DNA from: Panax quinquefolius
Lineage: Eukaryota > Streptophyta > Magnoliopsida > Apiales > Araliaceae
Reading direction: 5' to 3'
Length of the DNA: 64,000 bases
Assembly: GCA_020205615.1 (NCBI GenBank)
Contig: CM035169.1
Location: 18,371,546-18,435,545 of the forward strand
The notes below the pieces were generated by a model. The model was given only the letters and a program-made list of their open reading frames with translations. It ran no database searches and was not told where the DNA came from. A program made the translations under genes and the position numbers. Shown here piece after piece: positions 1-10,160 of the stretch (position 1 is the stretch's first letter; the number at the start of each line of letters is the position of its first letter).

Positions 1-1322
1 CATTTTTGACCGATTAAGTGAAGAAAGTATGCTTTTTGTTACGTTTAATTGAAGTTTGGGGTGTACTTAGACACCTTTTTCGGTTTGAGGTGCAAAAGTC
101 AACATGGGTGTAAAGTTTAGGTTGCAAATTGTCTTTTAGTCTACAAAAATTTGTAAAATTATCTTTTATTATAAGTTCATGCACGTAAATTTACATTTTC
201 TTTATTATATATATTTTTTTCTTTTGTGTTCTATTATAGAAAAATTTGTGATATTTATGGAAAAATATTCCAAATTGATATGATGAGATGACATCACAAT
301 GCTAAATGCCCAAGTCCTACATGATTTTCTTTTTCTCTAATTTATAATGAAAACTTTTCTGTTTGAGAGCATTTTGTTTGTTAAGAGCCTTGTAATAGTA
401 TTCATTAATGGAAAACAAAAGTGTGCTTAAGATATTTATACCAAAAAAGAAAAGAAGAAGAAAAAAGGTTGCGTAATTAGATGTGAAATTACTAAACGAA
501 TTCTCTAAGTAATATCATTGCCTTGGCTAAAAGAAGCTCATCTTATTAGATTCTTTATTGACCAACAAAGTACAGGCTAGAAGGTTGCTTCTGCAGATTG
601 ATCTAGTGCGGCAGTTATTCCAGTCTGAACAAAGAATAACAATTAAATAGAAGGGACTAACATTTTCTAATCTCCTGTCATGTTCTAATAGCGCGGTTGC
701 TACAAGTGGTCTCAACTAAAATAGCAATAAAATAGAACAGACTCACATTTTGACATCTCCTGTTCTGCTTTATAGCTTGATTTTCCACTATTGCTCCATC
801 CACTGGTGTTATTATATTTAAGGAACCCTGATGCAAGTTCTAGATAAGACAAGAGCTCGTGTTACTATTTGTAGCACCTCCAAGTGGCTACATAAATGTG
901 AATCTTACATATTAATAAAAGCTTGTCTAGGCATTCTGATGAGAAAGAGAGAGAGAGAGGAAGTGATGGGTGGGGGCTGGGATGAGGATGAGTATTATAC
1001 ATGCATCGTTTTCTTCTGGAACTATCAAATTCTACCTGAAGAATCTAGTATTCAATCCAAATAATCTTTTTCCATCTTCCTTAGCAGGAAAATGATCACT
1101 TCTATATGTTGATTGTTTTAGCCTTATCAGTTCAACAATAAATGGTCTGAGATCAGTTATATACATGTTTGCATCTGAATAAACTTATCAAAAGAGAAAT
1201 GTGACCATCTGACTTTCAGAGTTCATGTTTGTGCATATAGTCCTCTATGTACTCAACTTCTTAGGATGTCAGCTCATATTTTCTGTATAATATTCTTAAT
1301 TTACATACTGTCTTTATCTCAG
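1..1322. other. Non-coding sequence, probably intron of the SnRK2 gene
   Basis: No kinase exon can be read here in any frame. The next exon on the right starts at kinase subdomain IX, so this stretch is best explained as an intron of the SnRK2 gene with the earlier exons before the window. It is AT-rich and includes a short GA run near 948-960. Nothing else is recognised. Confidence 0.5.
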
Positions 1323-3167
1323 ATTGCTGATGTGTGGTCGTGTGGAGTGACATTATATGTTATGCTGGTCGGGGCTTATCCATTTGAGGACCCTGATGAG
1401 CCAAAAGACTTCAGGAAGACTATACAGGTACTTCATTCATTAGACATTATTATAACTTGAGGTCATAGTGACTTCAATCGCAATCAGACTAATAGTTGAA
1501 TTCACTCATCCGCATGTTTTATTTTAATGAGGGCATTTTTCACTTCATCTTCTGCAGAGAATTCTGAATGTCCAGTACTCCATTCCAGAGACTATTCAAA
1601 CATCTCCTGAATATCGCCACCTGATCTCTAGGATCTTTGTTGCAGACCCTGCAATGGTTAGTCACATTATTTCTTAAAATACTTTGTTGTGTAGGCATTC
1701 AGATTAGCCTTAATATTTGCCACTGCTGTTACTCTTGAAAAAGGATGCCACATTTCCAAGGCATAAGTTTACTATTGTTTTTCGAGCTTATTCATGATGA
1801 GTGTCAATGTCGGTTGCATGAATGCACTCTCGTTTGCTGGATGGTGAATATCTGCATTAGAATAGGAACTTCTTTTAGGTTTTATCATTTGGCTAAAAGA
1901 GGGATATGCTTTTGAAATATCATACATAACTAAATTTCTATATAGTTTAATGTTAATTACATAATCATTTAGTGATAAAGGCCGTATCACGGGCATACAC
2001 ACTTTGGTTAATCCACAATGATAGATAGAGTTCTTGAAATACTAGTCATAAGGGTATGTGTTTATTTCTTCTACACTAGAGTTTTAAGTTTCATGTATGC
2101 TTTCTTTTATAGGATTTTGTTATTTTTATTTTTATGTACTGTGCTTTTAAATTTTTTGTTACAAGTTCTAATCTTTGGGAAAAAACATTGAAGTAATATT
2201 TTCTAATTTAAATTTCCTTTTATTGCCTTATAGCTGCAATCTGTCCGAGGTCATCCAGTCTGCCTTTTGTTGTATATATATAGATATAGTAAACCGGATG
2301 GTCTGTGCTGAATCATCTGTCTTCTGTATATCATTTCTATTTTGATCTTAATTTCTTTCATTCAAATGGATTTAATAATCTACATTGTTGCAAGAATTAT
2401 CAACAAAAATGACCTTCCAGTTGTTAGTAGACACTGTCTTGATGAACTTGTTGTCATTCCTATATTAGAAGCAGACTATATTCTAGTTCACCTTGATAAG
2501 AATTTAGAGACCTCTGATCCCATTATAAACAAGTACCAGTTGACCCCTTAGAACTTTTACTAGTGGAACCCCTTTAGGAAAAGTTGTCAGTTTTATTATA
2601 TTGTTCTGGGACAGAATATTTATCCATCCATACAGTGGCCTGTTCAAATTGGGTCCTACATTATAAGTGTCTGTACTCTAATGCAGTTAAAAACTGAACA
2701 AAATTTACTGGAAGATTGTACAAGTTTGTTGCAGATTTCATGAATCTGTTTGGAGATTTTCAGTGAATTCCTTCCAAACTCATCAAAATCTTGATATGTA
2801 CCAACTTTCTAGCTAATATGTTATAAGCTTGTACTTATTAGACTTGCTAGTTTAGGCACTATGTAAGTCTCACCCTTTGCACATATACATGCAACAGAGA
2901 ATCAGCATCCCAGATATCAGGAACCATGAGTGGTTTCTAAAGAACCTCCCTGCAGATCTCATGGATGAGAAGATGATAAGCAACCAGTTTGAAGAGCCTG
3001 AGCAACCCATGCAGAGCATCGATGTGATCATGCAGATAATCTCTGAGGCAACTGTACCACCAGTTGGTCTGTATAACTTGGAAATGGAAGATTTCATGGA
3101 CGACTTGGACTCTGATCCTGAGAGCCTTGATATTGACAGCAGTGGAGAGGTCATATATGCTATCTGA
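1323..3167 (+). CDS. SnRK2 (OST1-like): Group III SnRK2 protein kinase, last three coding exons
   Basis: Three exons are readable: 1323-1427, 1558-1656 and 2898-3167 (stop at 3165-3167). Their phases join without a frameshift and all junctions are AG/GT. Exon 1 starts [20 protein letters not shown], kinase subdomain IX. Exon 2 carries [20 protein letters not shown] and IFVADPA. Exon 3 carries [20 protein letters not shown], the SnRK2 box ([17 protein letters not shown]) and a C-terminal acidic ABA box ending [12 protein letters not shown]. In this family the SnRK2 box supports activity and the acidic box binds clade A PP2C phosphatases; group III members (SnRK2.2, 2.3, 2.6/OST1 in Arabidopsis) are the core ABA-activated kinases. 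The ATP-binding lobe and activation loop lie outside the window, so intactness cannot be judged. A methionine sits at the exon 2/3 join where a lysine or threonine is usual (ADPA-K/T-RISIP). Confidence 0.93.
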
Positions 3168-3687
3168 TATCCTTTTGTGTCCGTCCAAAAAAAGAAGGGA
3201 TTCTTGCAACCAAGGAAGAACTCTCTTAGGCATAAGAAGATTAAAATTAGAAGCACGGGTAGACATTTGGTGAACTAGATTAGATATCTTAGTATAGGTA
3301 CTTGTAGACATGTGCATAATCCGCAGCCTAGACGCCCTGCTGTATGGAAGAAAGTCTTGAGTTAACTAAACTGCTTTGCTGAGAGCAAAGTGGGGTTGGC
3401 GAAAAGGGTGGTAGGCTTGTAGTTACAGTTGCATTTTGTATTGATGCGCTGCTTTTTGTTGTTTGGTGGTAGGCTTGTAGTTACAGTTGCATTTTGTATT
3501 GATGCGCTGCTTTTTGTTGTTTGTTATATTTCCATTTACTGTTGGTATATATGAAGCTTCATCTTTGTAACATTTAGGTCGCGGTTTATCATATTTTTGT
3601 TTACTCCTTTACCGTTGGTTGTATAGCCAACTCTTTTCAAGTAGTTTTCATTTTCATTACCTAACAGCGTAGACGGGCCAATAAGTA
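3168..3687 (+). other. SnRK2 3' UTR and downstream sequence
   Basis: Downstream of the SnRK2 stop. It contains a direct tandem duplication of 58 bp and no readable gene. The 3' end of the transcript cannot be fixed from the sequence. Confidence 0.5.
3407..3522 (+). repeat. 58-bp exact tandem duplication
   Basis: Bases 3407-3464 are repeated directly at 3465-3522 with no visible mismatch (unit begins GGTGGTAGGCTTGTAG). It lies about 240 bp after the SnRK2 stop, probably in the 3' UTR. The identity suggests a recent duplication or a local assembly artefact. Confidence 0.9.
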
Positions 3688-4294
3688 TGTTGAACCACCT
3701 CCTTACCTAAAAAGTTAACCTATTAGGTTGAGGCTTTACCATACTTATTAACCTATCTACACTCTTGAATTTATCCAATGTGGGATTCATGTGAAATATT
3801 TCAACAATCTCCACTTTTCACTTGAATACCCATCACAAACATCATACCAGAGTATTTATCATTAAACACACTTTCTTTGAATCCTTTAAGAACTTTGCTC
3901 GACTCTAATACTACTCCACCACGTCAGAGCCAACCGTGTCTCAGTAATTTCCTAGAGTCATCCACGATTTTGCTTGACTCTAATATTACTCCACTACGTC
4001 CAGGATAAATGTGTCTCAGCAACTTCCCTAGAGTCATCTTAAGCCCGCTCCACCCGACTCAAATCATCTCGTGCTCCACCTGATTCAACTCTATTTGCTC
4101 CACCCACGAGGCCTGCGAATTTACACTCGCACTCCCCTCGCACTTGGAGTCGATACCCCTCGCACCTTAGAGTTTGTTCTTGGGCCCATCGAACCATGAG
4201 CTCTGATACCATTTTGTAGCGAAATTGTACGATCCATCCCACATCAATTTATTTCGATACACTCTTGCATTTATCAACGTGAGATTCATGAACA
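3688..4294 (-). mobile_element. TRIM-like LTR retrotransposon remnant
   Basis: On the minus strand the element reads: short LTR, primer-binding site, about 400 bp of non-coding interior, polypurine tract, short LTR. The left LTR (3688-3806, 119 bp) starts TGTTGAA and ends TTCAACA. The purine tract AAGTGAAAAGTGGAGAT abuts it at 3807-3824. The right LTR copy (about 4215-4294) is shorter and diverged but shares the block around CTCTTG(A/C)ATTTATC and GATTCATG. Next to it, 4198-4211 reads GCTCTGATACCA, the complement of the initiator tRNA-Met primer site TGGTATCAGAGC. Total size near 600 bp and absence of coding capacity fit terminal-repeat retrotransposons in miniature. No matching target duplication was seen. 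Confidence 0.72.
3893..4037. repeat. Diverged tandem duplication inside the TRIM
   Basis: Two consecutive copies of about 70-75 bp share TTTGCT(C/T)GACTCTAATA, then ACTCCAC, TGTCTCAG and CCTAGAGTCATC. They lie at about 3893-3962 and 3968-4037, within the interior of the TRIM-like element. Confidence 0.65.
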
Positions 4295-4660
4295 AACCTG
4301 TTGCTCACCCCTTTGCTTTGCTGCTTAATGTTGTTAGAAGTTGAGCAGTTTAGGCCGCGACATAAACCTTTGTTCACCATTTGCTGCTACAGCGGAACTC
4401 GATGTGTTCAATGTCAGAAATAAAATGGATTAAAGTTTGAAACTTGAAAAACAAGAGGAAAAAAATACAAAAAATTATCTTAGAAAGTGCAATGTCTAAT
4501 CAATTACACTTCTAAAATATCTAATATTTTGAAAACGAGGTGATCTGCTCAGAGTTATAAAAAATGTGGGAGAAAAATAGATGGGTTGCCCAGAGTTTAA
4601 AAAATGTGGGAAAAAAGAGGAGGGATTGGCGATGTTATAAAAAGTAAAAACTCTGGTAAT

Positions 4661-4717
4661 TGAACCCGACGTGAATCGAACTGGAAACCTTCTGATCTGG
4701 AGTCAGAGCCACGGATC
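4661..4717 (-). pseudogene. Truncated tRNA-Trp (CCA) pseudogene
   Basis: The minus strand matches the tRNA-Trp gene at 51615-51686 over the 3' end, T arm and anticodon arm (loop CTCCAGA). About 14 bases of the D-arm region are missing and the acceptor stem is damaged, so it cannot fold as a tRNA. Homology spans more than 50 bases, so it is not a retrotransposon primer-binding site. It could be a dead gene copy or part of a tRNA-derived SINE. Confidence 0.8.
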
Positions 4718-4765
4718 GTAAAGATTAAAAGCCTCGGAAAAAGCTTCAATAACAAAAAACATTAA

Positions 4766-5810
4766 CTTAACCCGACCAAGTTTGACTCAACTCCTATTTT
4801 TAATATTTTAAATTAAAATATTAATTTTAAAATAAAATAATTATTTTCAAAATAGTAATTTTAAATATTTTAAAATAAAATATTATTTCTAAAATAATAT
4901 TTTAAAATACTTTTTTAAAAATAATTATTTTTTAATATTTTAAAAGAAAATATTATTTTTAAAAAAATCAAATAATAATTAAATTTAATATTTTAAAATA
5001 AAATATTATTTTTTATAAAGTTTTAAAATAATTATTATTTTAAGGAAAACATATTAGAAACTTCTATTTTTTCAAAAATGAGTAAAGTTTCATAAAATAT
5101 AAAATATAGATTCAAAAAAAATTAAAGTTAATATTTTTTAAATCTTAGTTAGTTTTATGAAAATTTACACATCTTTGCAAAAAATTATTTTTTGTTTAGT
5201 TTTTTAAATATATATTTTATAAAACTTTACTCATTTTTTTTAAAAATGAAAACTTTTCTAATTTTTTTTCCCTAAAAATAATAATTATTTTAAAACTTTT
5301 CTATTTATATTTTAAAAAAATTGAATCAGTTTTTTATTTATCTTTTACTATTTTTGTATTTTAATTTCTATTTTTAGTTTTTGTTTTAAAAATTCTATTA
5401 TTAAGAATACATATAATAATGGTAAATATATTAACTTTTTTTTTATAAAAATAAAGTTTTATATAAAAATGAAAAAATCTGCTTTTTTTATAAAAAGGTT
5501 TTATTTTCTTATGTAATTTTTTGAATATATATTTTATGAAACTTTACTCATTTTTGGAGAAAAAATTCTAATAATTTTTCCTTGGAATAATAATTATTTT
5601 TTAAAATATTTTATTTAAATATAAATTTTTTTATTAATATTTTTAAAATAATATTTTATTTTAAAATATTAAAAATAATAATTATTTTCAAATATTAAAT
5701 ATAATTATTATTTTAAAATTATTAAAAAAAGTATTTTATTTAAAATATTAAATATAATTATTATTTTAAAATATTAAAAATTGGGATGAGTCAAACTAGG
5801 TCGGGTTGAG
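4766..5810. mobile_element. AT-rich foldback (inverted-repeat) element
   Basis: The ends are inverted copies. The left end holds AACCCGACCAAGTTTGACTC (4769-4788) and the right end, read on the other strand, holds AACCCGACCTAGTTTGACTC (5790-5809). The inversion continues inward: the block at about 5022-5100 (core AATGAGTAAAGTTTCATAAA) pairs with 5521-5600. A third copy of that core lies near 5210-5240, in the same orientation as the right arm. The interior is almost pure A/T with no open frame. This fits a non-autonomous foldback or MITE-like DNA element. No clear target duplication was found, so the superfamily is not assigned. Confidence 0.75.
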
Positions 5811-6056
5811 GTCAAATCGACTATAAGGAACGAAGACACGAAAAATTATCACTTTAAGAATTTAATTGGTGAAAAATAAATTTTAAAGACAATTTAAAAA
5901 ATGGGTGACAATTTAAAGAGGCGGAAGTGTCATCCAACTTATATGCTAAGTATTAAAATGTTTCTTCTCATGTACCTAATTACTACTACATATGTTCCCC
6001 AAAAAAAGAGACAGAAGTCTCATTTAATTTTTTTCTTGGCCAATCTGCAAAAATAT
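5811..6056. other. Unassigned AT-rich flank of the nest
   Basis: No gene or repeat is recognised. The last five bases (6052-6056, AATAT) form the left target duplication of the nest. Confidence 0.5.
6052..6056. repeat. Target-site duplication, left copy
   Basis: AATAT directly before the TG of the 5' LTR of element A; the same five bases follow the 3' LTR. Confidence 0.85.
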
Positions 6057-6707
6057 TGTTGGGTCGTGATATTTTTCTCATTAGGCCGAATGGATTGGGC
6101 CTACTTATTCAGTTAGTCCACTGGATCTTCACTATAAGGTGTTGAAATTATTAGACTTAGTCACTATCTTATTTATGTTAAGTCCTTACAAAATCGGATC
6201 GGGTCAGTGGATTGGCTCATCATATATTTTAATATCTATTACTTTGACTTGTAATGATGAAAAAACAAGATGGTTGACTGCTATTACTGCCATGCATTAA
6301 TTTGGATGGGATCCGGTGACGGTGGTGATGAGGAAGCAGAGGTCGAAGTAGTGGGTGAATCTGTACACACCGGCGGGAACCATCGATCACGGGGCGTGTC
6401 GGTAGTGGGTGGTACGATGGCCAAGGCGAAGAGAGTATCACCAATCAACCAAGTCTTCAAAAACAGGTACGTTCTCATACACATTGATATTCACACATAC
6501 ACACAACTGAGAATTATTATCTCTCTCAATATACACTAGACATTACATCCTCCATTTGTTAACCTTGTGAACACGATATCGACTCTCTCGCGCTGAGCTA
6601 TCCCGTGATCCCGGGCCATCAAGCTTGTGGGTGTTTATCGTTTTTCTTGCATGCGGGATCGTATGTCTTACGTGATTGCGACGTTGGAGAAGATCTTGGC
6701 GTTAACA
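6057..6707 (+). repeat. Element A 5' LTR
   Basis: Begins TGTTGGG and ends GTTAACA. It aligns along its whole length with 44396-45046 and both copies are 651 bp, although they differ by substitutions and small compensating indels. The direct alignment includes CAACCAAGTCTTCAAAAAC, TACGTTCTCATACACATT and GGAGAAGATCTTGGCGTTAAC. Confidence 0.92.
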
Positions 6708-6725
6708 TTGGCGCTAGAAGGAGGG
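6708..6725 (+). other. Element A primer-binding site candidate
   Basis: TTGGCGCTAGAAGGAGGG immediately follows the 5' LTR, where the primer tRNA anneals in LTR retrotransposons. It is not the initiator-Met site. The matching tRNA was not identified. Confidence 0.55.
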
Positions 6726-7030
6726 TATTCCGCCCTATTGGTCTTCGGGATTATGGTCGAAGCAGAGTAGATGAAGACCCAACAGCCATTTTCCTGATTG
6801 ATAGAAGAAGGGTATTCCGCCCTATTGGTCTTCGGGATTATGGTCGAAGCGAGTAGATGAAGACCAAATGACCATTTTCCCGATTGATCGAAGAAGGGTA
6901 TTCCGCCCTATTGGTCTTGGGATTATGGTCGAAGCAGAGTAAATGAAGACCCAACTGCCATTTTCCTGATTGATCGAAGAAGGGTGTTCCGCCCTATTGG
7001 TCTTCGGGATTATGGTCGAAGCAGATCCAG
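6716..7030 (+). repeat. Four tandem copies of an 86-87 bp unit
   Basis: The motif GG(T)ATTCCGCCCTATTGG recurs at 6724, 6811, 6897 and 6983, giving periods of 87, 86 and 86 bp. Each unit continues CTTCGGGATTATGGTCGAAG and then ATGAAGACC. The array starts right after the primer-site candidate of element A. Two units are open in one frame (29-residue repeat RRRVFRPIGLRDYGRS), but the 86-bp periods break the frame, so a protein function is doubtful. Confidence 0.85.
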
Positions 7031-7313
7031 AAGCCGTACTCTTGAGAATTTACTGAGAGTATACTGCCCTGTGAATACTCGTCTTCGGAGATGTCCGTCT
7101 AAAGCTGCAGGTTCGAATGGAAAAGACAAGGCTATTCAGAAGAGACTTTGAGAAGGTTTATGTCCAAATCGACAGAAAGATGTTTGCCAATCTTTGGTAC
7201 GTAGAAAGTGCCGAAGAATGCTAAGACGTTCCAGTGGACTTCGGGCTGTGAAGACGCCTTCTAGGGAATAAATGATCTATCTTTCTTTGGTGCCTTTGTT
7301 GGTGAAGCCCGCT
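7031..7313 (+). other. Element A 5' internal sequence
   Basis: Unique sequence of element A between its tandem repeats and the insertion of element B. No domain is recognised. The left junction with B is at 7313/7314. Confidence 0.5.
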
Positions 7314-7388
7314 ATTTAAATTTTGTCGAAATAAATTTTTAATAATGGTGTGAACTAAGATAATAATATAAATGTAGTATTTATAAAT
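7314..7388 (+). repeat. Element B 5' LTR, first fragment
   Basis: Aligns with 40611-40690 of the B 3' LTR (shared ATTTAAATTTTGTCGAAAT, AATGGTGTGAA, GTATTTATAAAT). It stops where the minus-strand LTR sequence starts; the continuation is at 33736. Confidence 0.8.
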
Positions 7389-8834
7389 CGAAGATATAAT
7401 ATTGTGAGTTTAAATATAATATTGTCTTTAACCACAATATGATAATATCATACTGAAATAAATCCCCATCATAATTATTGATTCATTATTTTACAAAAAA
7501 TGGTGAGGACTAACTAAACAACTCTCTGGTGAGGAGAACCTTCATTCCTAGAACCCAGAGCTAGTACTCATTTACATTCTCGCCTCACGAGAAGAAAAAT
7601 GGAACAACAAGGAAAAGGGTGAGCTCAACTAGCCCGATAAAGTAAAGAATATTATGACTAAGATAATATACAACAAATTATCGTTAGTCTTCAACGAGGA
7701 AAAATCGATAGAATACAATAGGCAACAAGTTTGAGATCAATATTACATGGTGAAATAATAATTATAGAAGAGTTACGTAGAGAATGAAATCTACTATAAT
7801 CTATGAATTTAACGGTCCATCATCAATATTTTATCCTGTAACATCAATCGATATGCATACGGAATCAAATATTCATCTTTGCACTCTGAGGCCGAAGATA
7901 TTCATCGATTAGTCGTATTCATTTAAAACACTGTTCATCTTTTACACTCTGAGGCCAAAGATATTAATCAATCGATTCGTATTCATCTCAACACTGTTCA
8001 TCTTTGCACTCTGGGCCAAAGATATTCTTGAGAAATCATTCATCTTTGCCTACTGGGCCGAAGATATTCAATAATATCATCATTTAAGGCGAGGATGATG
8101 AAAAAATATTTTAAAAAAGCGAATCCGGTGAAACAAAATGACAAGGATTAAGGATTAAGGATTAGTACTTGGTTTTATCCACGTCCAAAAATACCTCAAA
8201 AATAATCATAGTGGTGGTGTAAAATTGAGAATGATCAAAACATGGATCTGATCGAGTTAGTATCCGAATAGATATTTTAGACGAAAAGAAGAAATTTTAT
8301 TTTTGATTGAATAGTGTAGTATATCGTGAATAGTAGTATCGTGAATAATAGTCTTATATCGTGAATAGTAACTCAGACACCAAAAGATAGAAATTTCACA
8401 AAAAATCATCTTCACGCTTCATGAATAGTACTACGTGAATAGTAACTTCGTGAATAGTAACTCGTGAATAGTAACTTCGTGAATAGTAACTCATGAATAG
8501 TAACCCATGAATAGTAACCCAGAGCATGAAAAAGTTCCAAATTTGATAAAAACTTGGATCAACATTTTGACATAATGATATTGAAGAAATAATATCATTT
8601 GAGAAAAAAATAATATCCACTTACCTCGAAGATCGGTCTTCAAATTTGAAACAGGATATATAGGCTATGACTTGGACTTGCTAGTATAGCAATACTCAAA
8701 GTATACTCAAAATACTCACAAGAATAAACTCGATAATATAGAGAGAAAACTTGATTTACGGTGTGATTTTCAATTCTAACCTAAGCACCTATTTATAGGA
8801 AATTGCTTAGAACACAAGCGAGAAAATTTAATAA

Positions 8835-8866
<32 letters not shown>

Positions 8867-10160
8867 CAAATTCATCGCCAACCTTAGAATTCAGATCCTA
8901 GCATTTCCACATGCCACCTTCTAGAAAGAAATGATAAAAAACGTTTTTCATAAAATAAATAATTAAAACTTACAAAAATTAATTATTTGAACTTGAACTT
9001 CAATAATTCATAATAAATAGCCCTTTCATCAGAAAATTCGAATCTCTTGAGTTTTTATAGGAAATTCAATTCTCTACAACTTTGCAGAAGAAAGTTTTCC
9101 AAATTCCAAATAGAAATTGACCGAAATCCACAAGCAGGCGATTTTACATTTATAATCAAATTTCGGTCGATAAATGGGGTCCGCAGAGCATGTTTAACAT
9201 GTTTTAAACATTTATTGCAACAAAAAATACTCTTCCTCCTCGTATACTCATATATCCCACATTCGTTGTAAAAATATCACATAGTTAATATATTATTAAA
9301 ATAATATATTTAAATGAATTATTTTATCGAGAAAAAGATAAAATATTAATTTTCAACAATTGTCATTTTAAAAATTTTCTCCATCTATATCCACATAAAA
9401 TCAATATTTTCCTCATCATATAAATCAATAATTAATTATTCACAAATAATATTACGAGAATCATAATATTGTGACGAGGCGGTTTCAGGAAAGGGGCTTT
9501 CGATAAAATTTCTTCTTCTTGGTGCCATGATTAGGTGACCAAACCTCTCCTTAGAAGCAGAACTTTCTAGACATTGCCAATAATGTTATCTAATAATATT
9601 ATTGGATAATATGAATTATTGCTTCGATAATGAAAGATCTTGTGTAATGACAATTATTGAAACAAATGATGATATAAAATATCAACGCGACAATTATTAA
9701 CTCGATAAAATCTTTGAGATAGTAATTCTGTAACCATTATTGAGTAGTGCCTTCTTACGTAAGAATCAATAATTGGTGCAATGCAATCTGGTATCTTCTT
9801 GTTCAACAAGCGTATTAGTGTGTTTTAACCACTTAGGGTATTCAGCGATATTACTTGGTAACAACTTCTGTAGTTATTTAAAAACAACTTATATTTGTCG
9901 TTTTCTTCATCCAATCACTTTTAGTTATGGGGCCCCACACATGCATTTTGTGGTGTAAATACGAATATTCTGACGATGCGAATATTCCACGACCAAACGA
10001 ATATTCCAAGCGATAATGAATATTTTATAACCACTTGCTTAATTTGAAATATTTGCATATTTAACCCTTAACTATCCACATTAATCAAATCAACCCTTAC
10101 TATTTCAAAATAATAAATAAAGGAAATTCTTTTTATTTAAAAATTTGAGGGTCTTCTGAC
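7389..10160 (-). repeat. Array C LTR 1 (left, 3' LTR)
   Basis: Aligns with 14095-16929 but lacks roughly the last 100-130 bp of the LTR (minus-strand 3' end), lost at the junction with element B. It carries four short hairpin units (about 7870-8065), a GTGAATAGTAAC minirepeat (8325-8520), a TATAAATA box on the minus strand (8790-8797) and a (TA)n run (about 8838-8867). Confidence 0.85.

Noticed and set aside
831..1064. Possible upstream SnRK2 exon
   Set aside because: The 77-codon frame has no kinase motif; the expected GTPAYIAPEVL segment cannot be found before 1323.
2870..3317. 126-128 codon minus-strand frames
   Set aside because: They are antisense shadows of the last SnRK2 exon.
4039..4242. 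67-codon minus-strand frame
   Set aside because: It starts in the TRIM LTR, crosses the tRNA-Met primer site and runs through the repeat-rich interior, so it is not a gene.
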